Source: DATFVJ01 sp963851085
Lineage (GTDB): Bacteria; Actinomycetota; Actinomycetes; Streptosporangiales; Streptosporangiaceae
Length of the DNA: 64,000 nt
Assembly: GCA_963851085.1 (NCBI GenBank)
Contig: CAWKNX010000010.1
Coordinates: 248,001-312,000, forward strand
Direction: 5' to 3'
Shown here: piece after piece, positions 9,066-18,014 of the stretch
Position numbering within the stretch: the first letter of the stretch is position 1
Layout: the number at the start of each line of letters is the position of its first letter
The notes under the pieces: model-generated
The model's input: only the letters and a program-made list of their open reading frames with translations
What the model was told of the DNA's origin: nothing
The model's database searches: none
Made by a program: the position numbers and the translations under genes

Positions 9066-10976
9066 TCAGTGGACGGAGACGCTCGCCGTGTAGATCTCCT
9101 CGTCGTTTGCCGGGCTGAAGTTCGCTCCCGCGCCGGTGCATGCCTGCGGTGGGTGGCCGACCGTGCCGGTGCCCGGGCACAGGAACAAGTCCGCGGCCCG
9201 GGTGTCGGACCAGACGGGGTGGGCGGTGTCGCCTGTCACGGCGAGCTGGAAGTAGTCGCCGTAGAAGAGCCCGTTGAACTCAGTTTCCGGGGGCATGCTC
9301 GAGGTGGTCACGCGCTGGGCGTTCCCGAAGGAGGTCAGGTTCTGCGACGTGGACACCGAGATGTCGGAGAAGCCTGTCGTCTCATCGGTGCCGTAGGCGC
9401 GGTCGAAGGAGCCGACGACAAGAGTGCCGGCCGGCGTGAACCGCATGCCCTGCCAGAACTGGTCGGAGGTGCGCTGACCGGCTGTGCTCTCGGCTACGGG
9501 GAGGGTGCGCACGTTCTGGCTGCCGCCGGTGAACGTGGCGCCGCCGTCCCCTGACACCGAAAGGACGATCGCGTTGTGGCAGGCGCCCGCGGTCTTGACA
9601 CCCGTGTACAGGTTCAGCCCGGTGGTCGCGGAGAACCCGGCGGGCGTGCAGCCGTTCGCCTCGCTGGAGTTGCGGTTGATGTAGGAGGCATAGGTGACCG
9701 CGACGGTGTCCGGGTGGCGCGGGTCGACCGCACCGTACGGGTAGTCAGCGGCGCGGAAGATCGACGCGGCTGTGGCACCCTTCTCGGGCACGCATGCGCT
9801 GAAGGCGCCGGCGCCGCCCTGGTAGGTCGCGCAGTCCGGCAGGTCATTGAAGTCGCCGGCCTTGACCGGCGCGGAGAAGGTCGCACCGCCGTCGGTGGAC
9901 TTGGCGAGCAGCACCTGGTTGTGGTTGTCGCCGCCGCCGCTGGTCGCGTTGTTGAAGTTGGCCCAGACCACGTAGAGCGTCCCGTCCGGGGCGGTGAACG
10001 GGTCGGAGAACTGGTTGCTGTCGCACCGGCCGTTCGGGTGGGTAGCGCTCGCCGGCCTCGCGCACAGGCTGCTGTCGGTGCTGACCACGACCGGGGCGCT
10101 GAAGTGCTCACCGTAGTCGGCCGAGCTGGCCTCGTAGATGTAGGCGGTGCCGTCAGCGGCGAACGTCGTCCAGGTGATGTAGACGCGGTCACGGAACGGG
10201 CTGTGCATGCCGTCGTCGACGGCCATCAGGGGCTTGTCGAGCAGGAAGTTTCCTGCGCCCGCGACATCGTTGTGCTCGGCCGCCGGGCGGCCGGTGAAGT
10301 TCCACGACGCGCCGTTCGTCCCGGTGGACCGGTACACGTAGATACCGGTGGACTGGTCGGGGTCCTCGGTCGCGCCGGATCCGCGCTTGAATTGCAGGCA
10401 GGCGTAGTACGCGTTCCCTCGGGTGTCCCACTCGACCGACGGGTCACCGCTCGCCTGCATGTACTCGCGTGCCGTACCGCCGTAGGCGGCGCCACTCACG
10501 AAGCCGTTCGGCATCGTGGCGTCGGCCCAGGTCCGGCCACCGGTGGTGGAGTACGAGACGCCGCACGTCGAGTCGCCGCGGCGGTAATCGTTGTAACCGG
10601 CCACGATGTCGAGCGGATTGACCGGGTCGGCCGCGACCCAGGTCTCGTTCTGTGCCTGCCCGCGCCCATTCAAGGCGGGATCGGAAAGGTTGAGGCAGTT
10701 CTGGTTGACCTTGATGTCAGTGCCCAGGTTCACGGCGCAGCCTGGCTGGGTCACCGGGCTCGGCGCCGTATTGGCGCGCGCCGCCGTCCTGAGGCCCGCA
10801 CCGCCCGCACCGCCCAGTTCGACGGCAAGCAGGCCGGTAACGTGCCTCTTCTGATTCGGGGTGAGCTTGTTGTAGCCGAACGGCTGCGCGCTGGCGCCCG
10901 TCGCGGCGGCGAACTGGCTCGCTCCGAGCAGGAGCGCGCCGATGACAAAGAGGGGTAAGGGTCGGCGAATTCGCAT
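9066..10976 (-). CDS. Secreted Asp-box (BNR) beta-propeller protein, sialidase-like
   Basis: The ATG has GGAGG 6-7 bases upstream. A Sec signal peptide is clear: RIRRPLPLF, a hydrophobic stretch and ASAQP cleavage. The 636-residue protein carries repeated Asp-box motifs (SYSTTGGRTW, STDGGATF, SGDGGATF) typical of sialidase-type six-bladed propellers. Propellers of this kind can be glycosidases or simply binding scaffolds. I could not confirm the sialidase arginine triad or catalytic Tyr/Glu, so enzymatic activity is unproven. A perfect 11-bp hairpin sits just upstream. The role is probably extracellular and monocistronic. Confidence 0.8.
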   Translation of the reverse strand: MRIRRPLPLFVIGALLLGASQFAAATGASAQPFGYNKLTPNQKRHVTGLLAVELGGAGGAGLRTAARANTAPSPVTQPGCAVNLGTDIKVNQNCLNLSDPALNGRGQAQNETWVAADPVNPLDIVAGYNDYRRGDSTCGVSYSTTGGRTWADATMPNGFVSGAAYGGTAREYMQASGDPSVEWDTRGNAYYACLQFKRGSGATEDPDQSTGIYVYRSTGTNGASWNFTGRPAAEHNDVAGAGNFLLDKPLMAVDDGMHSPFRDRVYITWTTFAADGTAYIYEASSADYGEHFSAPVVVSTDSSLCARPASATHPNGRCDSNQFSDPFTAPDGTLYVVWANFNNATSGGGDNHNQVLLAKSTDGGATFSAPVKAGDFNDLPDCATYQGGAGAFSACVPEKGATAASIFRAADYPYGAVDPRHPDTVAVTYASYINRNSSEANGCTPAGFSATTGLNLYTGVKTAGACHNAIVLSVSGDGGATFTGGSQNVRTLPVAESTAGQRTSDQFWQGMRFTPAGTLVVGSFDRAYGTDETTGFSDISVSTSQNLTSFGNAQRVTTSSMPPETEFNGLFYGDYFQLAVTGDTAHPVWSDTRAADLFLCPGTGTVGHPPQACTGAGANFSPANDEEIYTASVSVH

Positions 10977-11016
10977 CGTGCCTCCAGGCACCGTTGCATG
11001 GGCAGGACGTGACACT

Positions 11017-11041
11017 GTGTGCCTGCGAGCCGCAGGCACAC
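11017..11041. promoter_or_regulatory. Perfect inverted repeat upstream of the sialidase-like gene
   Basis: Arms of 11 bases (11017-11027 and 11031-11041, GTGTGCCTGCG and its complement) with a 3-base spacer lie 41 bases upstream of the start at 10976. It may be an operator or a 5'-UTR hairpin. The rest of 10977-11262 shows no gene. Confidence 0.4.
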
Positions 11042-11262
11042 GTACCGGACGCTAGGCCGGGTACCCGGGCCGCACAAGGCCGACCGCCATGTCACAGCTG
11101 CGGCCAGATGCGTTGTGGCTGCGTACCGGCCGGATCCCTGGCGCGCGCCGACATGGCAGCGGAGGACCGTCACCGGTCAGGTCGCACGTTTGATCGCGTC
11201 CTGCCGGTCAGGCAGAACAGGCGGCCCAATCCGCGGGGAGCGCCGACCCCGCCACTCGAAGA

Positions 11263-11820
11263 TCAGTGCGCTCGCCACTCGTCTTCGAGAAGGGCATAGA
11301 CGATCTCGTCGGTCCACTCGCCCTTGACCATCTCGTTCTGCACGAAGTGGGCTTCGCGGCGCATGCCGAGGCGTTCAAGGACCCGCGCGGATGCCGTATT
11401 CCGCGCGTCGAGACGGCCGACGATGCGGTGCAGCCCGAGCCCTTCGAAGCCAAGCCGCAGCATCTCCCGGGCCGCCTCCGTGGCATAGCCCTTGCCACCT
11501 TGGTCCGGATGGAAGATGTAACCAATCTCGCCCTGCCGGTGCTCTCGGCTCGTCCAGAACAGCACAACGTCCCCGATCACGGCCGCAGTCTCCGGCAGTA
11601 CCACCGCCAGGGTCAGGCTGCTGCCCTCCTGGTCAAGTACCGTGGTGCGGATCCTGTCCTCCAGCGACTTCCGTGCCTGGACGCGATCGCGGACATCGAA
11701 GAGGAGGTAACGCGTCACCTCGGGCCGCGACTGCATGTCGTACAGATCGTCGAGGTCGTCGATGGTGTAAGGCCGGAGTATGAGCCGGGACGTCCGGAGC
11801 GGATAGTCAGGCTTGAGCAC
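11263..11820 (-). CDS. GNAT N-acetyltransferase (RimJ-like)
   Basis: From the GTG at 11818-11820 the 185-residue product starts LKPDYPLRTSRLILRPY, the usual opening of RimJ/RimL-like acetyltransferases. The acetyl-CoA loop is GGKGYATEAAREML, followed by GLHRIVGRLDARNTAS and the closing VLERLGM motif. This family transfers acetyl from acetyl-CoA to protein N-termini, amino acids or antibiotics; the substrate here is unknown. A longer reading to 11997 exists, but its first 59 residues look non-coding. The following 12 kb region is read in the opposite direction, so this gene stands alone. Confidence 0.85.
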   Translation of the reverse strand: MLKPDYPLRTSRLILRPYTIDDLDDLYDMQSRPEVTRYLLFDVRDRVQARKSLEDRIRTTVLDQEGSSLTLAVVLPETAAVIGDVVLFWTSREHRQGEIGYIFHPDQGGKGYATEAAREMLRLGFEGLGLHRIVGRLDARNTASARVLERLGMRREAHFVQNEMVKGEWTDEIVYALLEDEWRAH

Positions 11821-12099
11821 GACTCGATCGTATTGATTCCGGCCGCGTTGACGCGCGGGCAGCCCGGCAGGTGCCACGGAGCGTGGACCGGATCTGGCTG
11901 GCCTCCCCGCGCAGGACGTTGAACACCCGCACGGCGGGATTGCCATCGTCGGCGTCACGGGAACATGAGCGTACGGGATGCGTCCTACGTCAGCCACGCT
12001 CAGGCCGCCGGGTCGTGTTCGTCATCATGGCGCCGCTTCTGGTCGGTTTCCCTTTCGGGATAAGGTCGGGATCAGCTCGATTCAGGGGGTGCCGTCACG

Positions 12100-13062
12100 A
12101 TGCTGGCCACAGCCTTTACCGACCTCGTGGGTTGCCGGGTGCCGATCCAGCAGGCGGGCATGGGCGGGGTGGCCGTGCCCGGGTTGGCAGCAGCGGTCGC
12201 CGATGCCGGTGGCCTCGGCATGGTCAACATGGTGATGATGCCTGCTCACGAGGTCGCGGTCGCGCTGGATGCCCTGGCCGATCAGACAACAGGGACGGTG
12301 GGGATGAATATCCTCATGCCCTTCCTGGACCCCGAGATGGTTGAGGTCGCGGCGACCCGGGTGCGGGTGGTCGAGTTCTTCGGTGCCGACCCCGACGCGG
12401 CCCTGGTTCGCCGCGTGCACGATGGTGGAGCCTTGGCGGCCTGGCAGGTGGGCTCGCTCACCGAGGCCCGCACTGCCGTGGATGCCGGCTGCGACTTCAT
12501 CATCGCTCAGGGCACCGAGGCGGGCGGCCACGTGCGTGGCCAGGTGAGCTTGCTGCCCCTGCTCGACTCGGTGCTCGACGCGATCGACATTCCTGTGGTG
12601 GCGGCCGGCGGCATCGCCACCGCGCGGGGAGTGGCCGCTGTGCTGGCCGCCGGTGCTGCCGGGGCGCGGGTAGGCACCCGCTTCGTTGCCACCTCGGAGG
12701 CGAACGCCCACCCGCTGTACGTCGATGCCCTGCTACGGGCATCGGCCGACGACACGGTCCTCACCACGGCCTTCTCCGGCATGTGGCCCGACGCCCCCCA
12801 CCGGGTGCTCCGCTCGTGTATCGAGGCCGCCGAGGCCGTCACCACCGACATAGTGGGAGAGATGTCCTTCGGTGCCACCCGGATGCCGGTGCCCAGGTTC
12901 TCGGTGCCCTCACCCAGCCGGGACACGACCGGCGCCATCGCGGCCATGGCCCTTTACGCTGGGGAGTCCGTGGGGGCGGTGACGAAGGTGGTACCCGCCG
13001 CAGAGGTGGTACGGGAACTGGCCGAGGGTGCTGAGCGCCTCCTGCGCGCCACACTGTCCTGA
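12100..13062 (+). CDS. Nitronate monooxygenase (2-nitropropane dioxygenase family)
   Basis: This is a 320-residue FMN-dependent TIM-barrel. The N-terminal segment CRVPIQQAGMGGVAVPGLAA contains the FMN-site Gln/Gly motif. Later come GTEAGGHVRG, with the catalytic His position of this family, then PVVAAGGIATARGVAAVLAAGA and the phosphate-binding GARVGTRFVATSEA. The enzymes oxidise toxic alkyl nitronates such as propionate-3-nitronate; related members act on other substrates. The gene is monocistronic, followed by a palindromic repeat 71 bases after its stop. Confidence 0.9.
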   Translation: MLATAFTDLVGCRVPIQQAGMGGVAVPGLAAAVADAGGLGMVNMVMMPAHEVAVALDALADQTTGTVGMNILMPFLDPEMVEVAATRVRVVEFFGADPDAALVRRVHDGGALAAWQVGSLTEARTAVDAGCDFIIAQGTEAGGHVRGQVSLLPLLDSVLDAIDIPVVAAGGIATARGVAAVLAAGAAGARVGTRFVATSEANAHPLYVDALLRASADDTVLTTAFSGMWPDAPHRVLRSCIEAAEAVTTDIVGEMSFGATRMPVPRFSVPSPSRDTTGAIAAMALYAGESVGAVTKVVPAAEVVRELAEGAERLLRATLS

Positions 13063-13133
13063 AAACCGCACGAACGCGCCGCAGGCGCGCCGCGATGCGG
13101 ATCACCCGGGCAGCAGCAGCGGGCACCCATAGC

Positions 13134-13238
13134 GGCTTTCATGATCGCGGTAACTTTTCCGCACATACCGCCGAAAAGTTACCGCGATCATGAAGCCCGG
13201 CGCTGCCTGGGCCGCGGCCATCGCCCGGATCATGATCC
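13134..13238 (-). repeat. Palindromic dispersed repeat family A, copy 1
   Basis: A 105-bp element in reverse orientation relative to the copy at 39456-39560, with almost base-for-base identity. It contains a long hairpin: arms 13134-13159 and 13173-13197 pair nearly perfectly (core TTCATGATCGCGGTAACTT) around a 13-base loop. A short palindrome GGATCATGATCC ends the unit. It lies in the 3' flank of the nitronate monooxygenase gene and looks like a REP/MITE-type repeat. Confidence 0.8.
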
Positions 13239-13774
13239 TTGGCTCGTTGGCCGGGTTATTGGCCGCCCCAGGGGCCATCGATCAAGCTTCGCCCGAGCGC
13301 TCCGGCTCGAGGCAATGCGGCAGTCTCAGCAGGAGAACACCTTCTTAACGTCGCCGTCGGCGACCGCCGATGCTTCCGGCTCAGCGCGGTGCGAACCCCG
13401 CACACGGCCGGTCCCTGGCCGGTGACCGCCGCGTTCTCCCCGGCAGAAGCGGCAGTGGACGCGCAGCTCGGGATCCTGCTGCGCCTGACCTCCCACGTCG
13501 GTGACCGGCCGGCGAAGCGGTTCGAGCTGCGTGACGCGCCGCACCAGGCCCGCCACCTGGCTCGGTCAGGCGTGTGCCCGCGCCGCATGCCACCCGGGCT
13601 CGCGGCCGGTCAGGCCGATGAGCCGGTCGAGCAGCGGCACCCCGGTGCCGCTGACAAGCTGTACGACTGCGCAGGCCAGCAGCGCTCCAGGTGAGGCACG
13701 CTCATGCCGTGGTGACACGGCTCGGTATCCGGTCACTGGACGTGGTTAGGAGCTTCTGTGGGCCACTTTCGGGG
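13239..13774. other. Gene-free stretch
   Basis: About 535 bases without a supported gene. Several overlapping frames are open on both strands, but none shows a recognisable domain, a ribosome site or a neighbour that argues for coding. A fragment in one minus frame (GVPLLDRLIGL) could be old coding sequence but is too short to assign. Confidence 0.4.
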
Positions 13775-14191
13775 TCACCGTTGTTCGGCTGGCCCGAGGA
13801 GGGGCTTGATATCCACGATGGGCGTGCCGTCGAGCGCCTCCAGGTTCCGCACGCGGATCCTGGTGTCGTCGATCGCGACGATCGCCACGGTGTGCAGCCC
13901 GATGGGGTTCGGGCGGTCGGGGGAACGGGTGCTGAATACTCCACGCATGGGTCTGTCCTGATCACCGCGAGGGTGCACGGCCAGTACGTCGCGCCGGGCG
14001 CGATCAAGCCAGGTCAGCACGATGATCTCGGTGCCGACCTCGAGGTCGGCAGTCCCCGCGCGCGTGTTCGGGTCGAGCACGAGCCAGGCGTCCGGCGCTC
14101 CCTCGTCGCCTTGTCTTGGGGCGAGGTCCCGGTTGACGAGCGGAGATTCGACCCAGCCGATGGGCCGCAGATCGTATCGGGCCTTGCCCAT
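13775..14191 (-). CDS. TrmO-type tRNA m6t6A37 methyltransferase (TsaA/VirR fold)
   Basis: This 138-residue protein opens with LRPIGWVESPL, the usual start of the family, and carries the diagnostic RSPDRPNPIGLHTV motif. TrmO uses S-adenosylmethionine bound on a small beta-barrel to N6-methylate t6A37 in tRNA-Thr(GGU). The C-terminus is short compared with the E. coli enzyme (about 235 residues), which is usual for actinobacterial single-domain forms. The substrate could differ from the E. coli enzyme. Confidence 0.8.
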   Translation of the reverse strand: MGKARYDLRPIGWVESPLVNRDLAPRQGDEGAPDAWLVLDPNTRAGTADLEVGTEIIVLTWLDRARRDVLAVHPRGDQDRPMRGVFSTRSPDRPNPIGLHTVAIVAIDDTRIRVRNLEALDGTPIVDIKPLLGPAEQR

Positions 14192-14253
14192 CCCTCCGCC
14201 TTTCGCCCGTTTGACGGTACCGCACGTCCATTGCCGGGTCGGCGCGTCAGTCG

Positions 14254-14493
14254 TTAAGGACAGTCAGGTCGAGCTCGCGCAGTCGCGTGGGCGTTGATAT
14301 GGTCCTTCGCCGCCAGCAGGGCGCAGATGTTGCCCTGGAGCACGAAGTACGGACGGTTGGTGCGCTTGATGGTTTCCGCCACCTCCGCGTCGGCGGCGTG
14401 AACGAGGTCGCGGACCTCACGGCAGATGGCCTGCTGCCAATCGGGCAGGGCATCGATGTAGGCGTCGACGCGTGGGTCGGCGGTGTATGTCAT
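14254..14493 (-). pseudogene. DUF1801-type protein truncated after its first half
   Basis: The product starts MTYTADPRVDAYIDALPDWQ and keeps the DUF1801 (YdhG-like) helices and IKRTNRPYFVLQGNICALLA. Homologues continue from KDHIN into a strand-rich second half of about 50 residues. Here the frame changes into an unrelated AHATARARPDCP tail and stops. A recurring short motif (around 14249-14261) lies exactly at the break. It is likely a deletion remnant. Confidence 0.65.
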
Positions 14494-14569
14494 GGCAGAT
14501 CCACCATAGCGAGGCGCCGAAGCTCAAGCCTGCCACCACCACGGTGCCGGCCACCCCTTGGATCCCGGG

Positions 14570-15169
14570 CTATTGAGCGTTCTGGTCGTCGCGGCGCATT
14601 TCCCGCAGGCGCCGGGCGACGAACTCCGGGTCCAGGCCGTGGCCGTAGCCGTCCGAGCCCACGACCTCGCGCAACTGCCGGCGCTTCCACCGGTACCCGC
14701 GGGTGAGGCCGGCGGCCAGCAGTACCAGGCCGCCGGCGAACGGCACGCCGACCAGTGAGCCGTTCGCCACCCGGTTGTACACGTTGTCGGCCAGGGCGTG
14801 CTCGGGGTTGCCCGGGTCGAGATAGACGTTCACGGCCTTCGACGATCCGTTTCCCGGCGCGTCGATCGAATAGTTCTGGCCCTGCCAGCGGTAGTAGACG
14901 ATCCCGCCCTGTTCGGTCCCGGTCACGCGGTGGCCGGTCCAGAGCACGACGTCCGGTGACTGGAGCTCGCCTAGCACCATGATCAGCGTGAACACGAACA
15001 GCACGGCCGCGAGGCCGACGAACCAGCCGGCGCCGTCGAACCAGCCCCCCACGCGGGCGCGGACAAGGCCGATGCCGGCCCGCAGCCCGCCGCCCGCCAC
15101 TGTTCCGGCGGGCCGGCCAGCCGCCGCACGTCGTGCTGCAGGGCGGGTACGCCGAGACCGTCCCGTCAT
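14570..15169 (-). CDS. DUF3592-like membrane protein
   Basis: This 199-residue protein has a basic N-terminus, a first helix at about residues 50-68 (WFVGLAAVLFVFTLIMVL), an extracytoplasmic beta-rich segment with GIVYYRWQGQNYSID and VYLDPGNPEHAL, and a second helix near residues 138-156. This is the topology of DUF3592, in which a small soluble domain sits between two membrane helices. The function is unknown. The gene is divergent from the ROK kinase gene. Confidence 0.65.
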   Translation of the reverse strand: MTGRSRRTRPAARRAAAGRPAGTVAGGGLRAGIGLVRARVGGWFDGAGWFVGLAAVLFVFTLIMVLGELQSPDVVLWTGHRVTGTEQGGIVYYRWQGQNYSIDAPGNGSSKAVNVYLDPGNPEHALADNVYNRVANGSLVGVPFAGGLVLLAAGLTRGYRWKRRQLREVVGSDGYGHGLDPEFVARRLREMRRDDQNAQ

Positions 15170-15442
15170 CAGGCACGCTCCCTACCATGTTTCCCTTTCT
15201 TGCGGCCGGAGCCGCCGGGCGTGAAGCACCGCGACTACACTCCGCCCCCGCTTGGGCGGTCGCCTGGCCTCACATCCTCAGGGAAGCCGGAAACGGGCGA
15301 TGACGCAGACGCACCGGAGACAGTGCCGCCGTCTCATTTGGCACCGGCGGGAGCACCGCATCGGGCACCTGCGGCTGATGGGCCGCTCGCGCGCGGGCAG
15401 GCCAGTCGGGCGGTACGCTCGGCGATGCGAGGGAGGCGCCAG

Positions 15443-16492
15443 ATGCCGGGTCAGGGCCAGGAGGTCGTTGTCGGCCTCGACAATGGCGGGACGGCCATCA
15501 ACGCGACGGTGCTCGACTCCGCCGGGCGGTTCCTGGTGGACCGGCTGGTTGAGACGCCCAGCCGAGTCGCTGAAGGCCCGGGCGTGGCCATCGAGGCGCT
15601 TGCTGAGGCGCTGGAGCATGTGCTCGGCCTGACGGGGGTGTCGCGCGAATCGGTGCGCGCCGTGGGCCTGGACACGCCGGGGCCGGCCAGCGCGGACGGG
15701 GTCATCTCGTCGCGAGGCGCGGTAAATTTCCTCGATCCCGCCTGGCGTGGCTTCGACGTTCGCAGCGCGCTCGAGGCCCGGGTCTGCCTGCCGGTGATCT
15801 ACAACAACGACGCGAATGCGGCGTCGCTGTACGCTCATCACGTCTGCTTCGGGGCCAGCGCCGCGCAGCGCTCGTCCGTCTCGCTGATCGTCGGAACCGG
15901 GCTGGGCAGTGGCGTGATCGAAGGCGGCAGGGTCGTACGCGGTGCCGCCGGGATGGCCGGCGAGCTCGGGCACATCCGGATCGCGATGGACGGGCTGCTG
16001 GCCGAGGGGCAGCCGATGCCCTGGTGCAACTGCGGGCTTCCCGCCGACGGGGAGAGCGTCGCCTCACTGAAGGGGATCGAGAGGAACCTGTTGCCTTACT
16101 GGCTCACCCGCTTCCCCGATCACGCGCTCCACGCGGAGGGTTCCGCGCACAGCGCGGCGAAGCTGGTGCGGGGCTACGCAGGCGCTGGGGATCCGATGGC
16201 TTTGGAGATCTTCCGCCAGCAGGCGATCGCGATCGGCAGGCTGTTCACGATCGCGGCGAACTTCACCGACCCGGACGCCTACTTCCTCGGCGGCGGCGTG
16301 GTCGAGGCGGCGCCCAGCTTCCGCGACTGGTTCCTCGCCACGGTCCGCGAGCACACCGACCTGCGCAAGGAGCAGTTACCCGTCGTGACCTTCGCCCTGG
16401 TACCAGATCTGGACATGGCGGGCGCGCGCGGCGCCGCCCTCGCGGGCGGCGACGCGCTGGGCTGGGCACCCCCCGAGCTTCACAGACCCTGA
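15443..16492 (+). CDS. ROK family sugar kinase
   Basis: The ATG at 15443 is chosen for its GGGAGG site 6-7 bases upstream; a longer frame opens earlier but is not family-like. The 349-residue protein has the ATP phosphate-1 motif VGLDNGGTAINATV, the sugar-binding segment NNDANAASLYAH (with the catalytic Asp), GTGLGSGVIEGG, and the ROK Glu/His segment AGELGHI. The usual zinc Cys cluster is partial (CNCG retained, later Cys absent), as in some actinobacterial ROK enzymes. It probably phosphorylates glucose or a related sugar. No regulator HTH is present, so it is an enzyme rather than an NagC-type repressor. Confidence 0.85.
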   Translation: MPGQGQEVVVGLDNGGTAINATVLDSAGRFLVDRLVETPSRVAEGPGVAIEALAEALEHVLGLTGVSRESVRAVGLDTPGPASADGVISSRGAVNFLDPAWRGFDVRSALEARVCLPVIYNNDANAASLYAHHVCFGASAAQRSSVSLIVGTGLGSGVIEGGRVVRGAAGMAGELGHIRIAMDGLLAEGQPMPWCNCGLPADGESVASLKGIERNLLPYWLTRFPDHALHAEGSAHSAAKLVRGYAGAGDPMALEIFRQQAIAIGRLFTIAANFTDPDAYFLGGGVVEAAPSFRDWFLATVREHTDLRKEQLPVVTFALVPDLDMAGARGAALAGGDALGWAPPELHRP

Positions 16493-16641
16493 TCCTGATC
16501 CAGATCACGCTGGCGAACATGGGCCCAAACGCGTCAGCCGCCGCTTCCTTTTGGCCATACCGCTAGTCCGGGGTGACCTTCGGGCGCATGCCCGCGCCGA
16601 CCTGCCGTGCGCGGAAGAACCTGGCAGATCCGGCGGCGGGT

Positions 16642-17724
16642 TCAGCGGCCTGCGCCGAGGACGTCGGCGAGGTCGAATTTGACGGGTTCCTCCAGCTGCT
16701 GGTAGGTGCACGACGTGGGGTCACGGTCGGGGCGCCAGCGGACGAACTGGGCGGTGTGCCGGAACCGCGCGCCCTCCATGTGGTCGTAGCGGACCTCGAC
16801 GACGAGCTCAGGACGCAGCGGGGTGAAGGACAGGTCCTTGCCGGCGGCCCACCGGCTGCCCTCGGCGTTGCGCGGCGTCCGGGTGCCCTCCTCCTGCTTG
16901 GCCCATGCCCACGGGTGGTCATCGAACGTGGTGACCAGGGGCTGCATCTCCTCGAACAGCTCCTTGCGGCGCTCCATCGGGAACGCGCCGATCACGCCCA
17001 CGCTGGCCAGCGTGCCTTCGTCGTTGTAGAGACCGAGGAGCAGCGATCCAATCCGGTCCTCGCCGCTCTTGTGCAGCCGGTAGCCGGCCACCACGCAGTC
17101 CGCGGTGCGCTCGTGCTTGACCTTGAACATGGTCCGCTTGTCCGGCTCGTACAAACCGCCGATCGGCTTGGCGATGAGGCCGTCGAGCCCGGCGCCCTCG
17201 AACTGGTGGAACCACTGCTCGGCCACCGCTGCGTCAGTCGTGGCCGCCGTGACATGAATGGGCGCCGCCGCGGCGGAAAGCGCGTCCACGAGCGCGGCCC
17301 GCCGCTCGGCGAAGGGCCGCCCGGTGTAGTCGGTGTCGCCGAGCGCCAGCAGGTCGAACGCCACGAAGCGGGCCGGGGTCTGCTGCGACAGCATCTTCAC
17401 CCGGCTGGCCGCGGGGTGGATACGTTGCTGCAGCACGTCGAAATCCAGCCGGTCGCCGGTGGAGCCGATGACGATGATCTCGCCGTCGATCACGCACCGC
17501 TCGGGCAGATTCGCCCGCGCCGCCTCGACCAGCTCAGGGAAGTACCGGGTCATCGGCTTCTCGTTACGGCTTCCGATCTCCACGTCGTCGTGATCACGGA
17601 AAATTATGGATCGAAAGCCATCCCATTTCGGCTCGAAGCTCATGGCGCCGCCGGGAATCTGCTTGACGGGTTTCGCCAGCATCGGCGGCACTGGTGGCAT
17701 GACCGGCAGTCGCATGCTGCCCAT
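16642..17724 (-). CDS. ATP-dependent DNA ligase, LigC type
   Basis: The 360-residue protein starts MGSMRLPVMPPVPPMLAKPV and has the nucleotidyltransferase motif I KWDG (Lys33, the adenylated lysine), motif III-type FDLLAL, GLIAKP (motif IV) and FKVKHERTADCV (motif V), followed by an OB-fold with RPELVVEVRYDHME. Size and order fit actinobacterial LigC, a minimal ligase accessory to NHEJ or base-excision repair. No Ku or polymerase gene is adjacent. The end faces the ROK gene, with 149 bases between and no clear terminator. Confidence 0.85.
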   Translation of the reverse strand: MGSMRLPVMPPVPPMLAKPVKQIPGGAMSFEPKWDGFRSIIFRDHDDVEIGSRNEKPMTRYFPELVEAARANLPERCVIDGEIIVIGSTGDRLDFDVLQQRIHPAASRVKMLSQQTPARFVAFDLLALGDTDYTGRPFAERRAALVDALSAAAAPIHVTAATTDAAVAEQWFHQFEGAGLDGLIAKPIGGLYEPDKRTMFKVKHERTADCVVAGYRLHKSGEDRIGSLLLGLYNDEGTLASVGVIGAFPMERRKELFEEMQPLVTTFDDHPWAWAKQEEGTRTPRNAEGSRWAAGKDLSFTPLRPELVVEVRYDHMEGARFRHTAQFVRWRPDRDPTSCTYQQLEEPVKFDLADVLGAGR

Positions 17725-17930
17725 TGTCACCGATCCAGGAGGCCCGCGGCCAGGAGCCCCGCGCGGGGCCGGGCAGGTTCGGTGATCAGCTAGACCGCTA
17801 GGCTTGCCCTGTGAAGTGACCCCACCAGCATCCTGAACGGCTGCGCAGACGCGGCGCGTTCGCGCCGCCCGATCGGGCCGAGCGAGTCCGCCGCAGCCCG
17901 ATCCCGCCGAGATGATCCGGAGCCGAAGCG

Positions 17931-18014
17931 ATGCCTGACACCGCACGGCGATTTCCCGCCTTCGACGCCGCGATGCCGAACGTGGCCCGCATGTACGACT
18001 CCATGCCCGGATGA
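17931..18014 (+). pseudogene. N-terminal scrap of a DUF574-type methyltransferase
   Basis: A 27-codon frame ends PNVARMYDSMPG at a TGA that overlaps the ATG of the next gene. Complete actinobacterial S-adenosyl methyltransferases of this family start with xPNVARxYDYLLGGKDN. Only the first helix survives, then the sequence passes directly into the DpgC-like gene. It is short, so the assignment is tentative. Confidence 0.4.

Noticed and set aside
9576..10958. Long open frame on the plus strand (460 codons)
   Set aside because: It is the antisense of the Asp-box propeller gene; it has no domain and no ribosome site, and long shadow frames are expected at this G+C.
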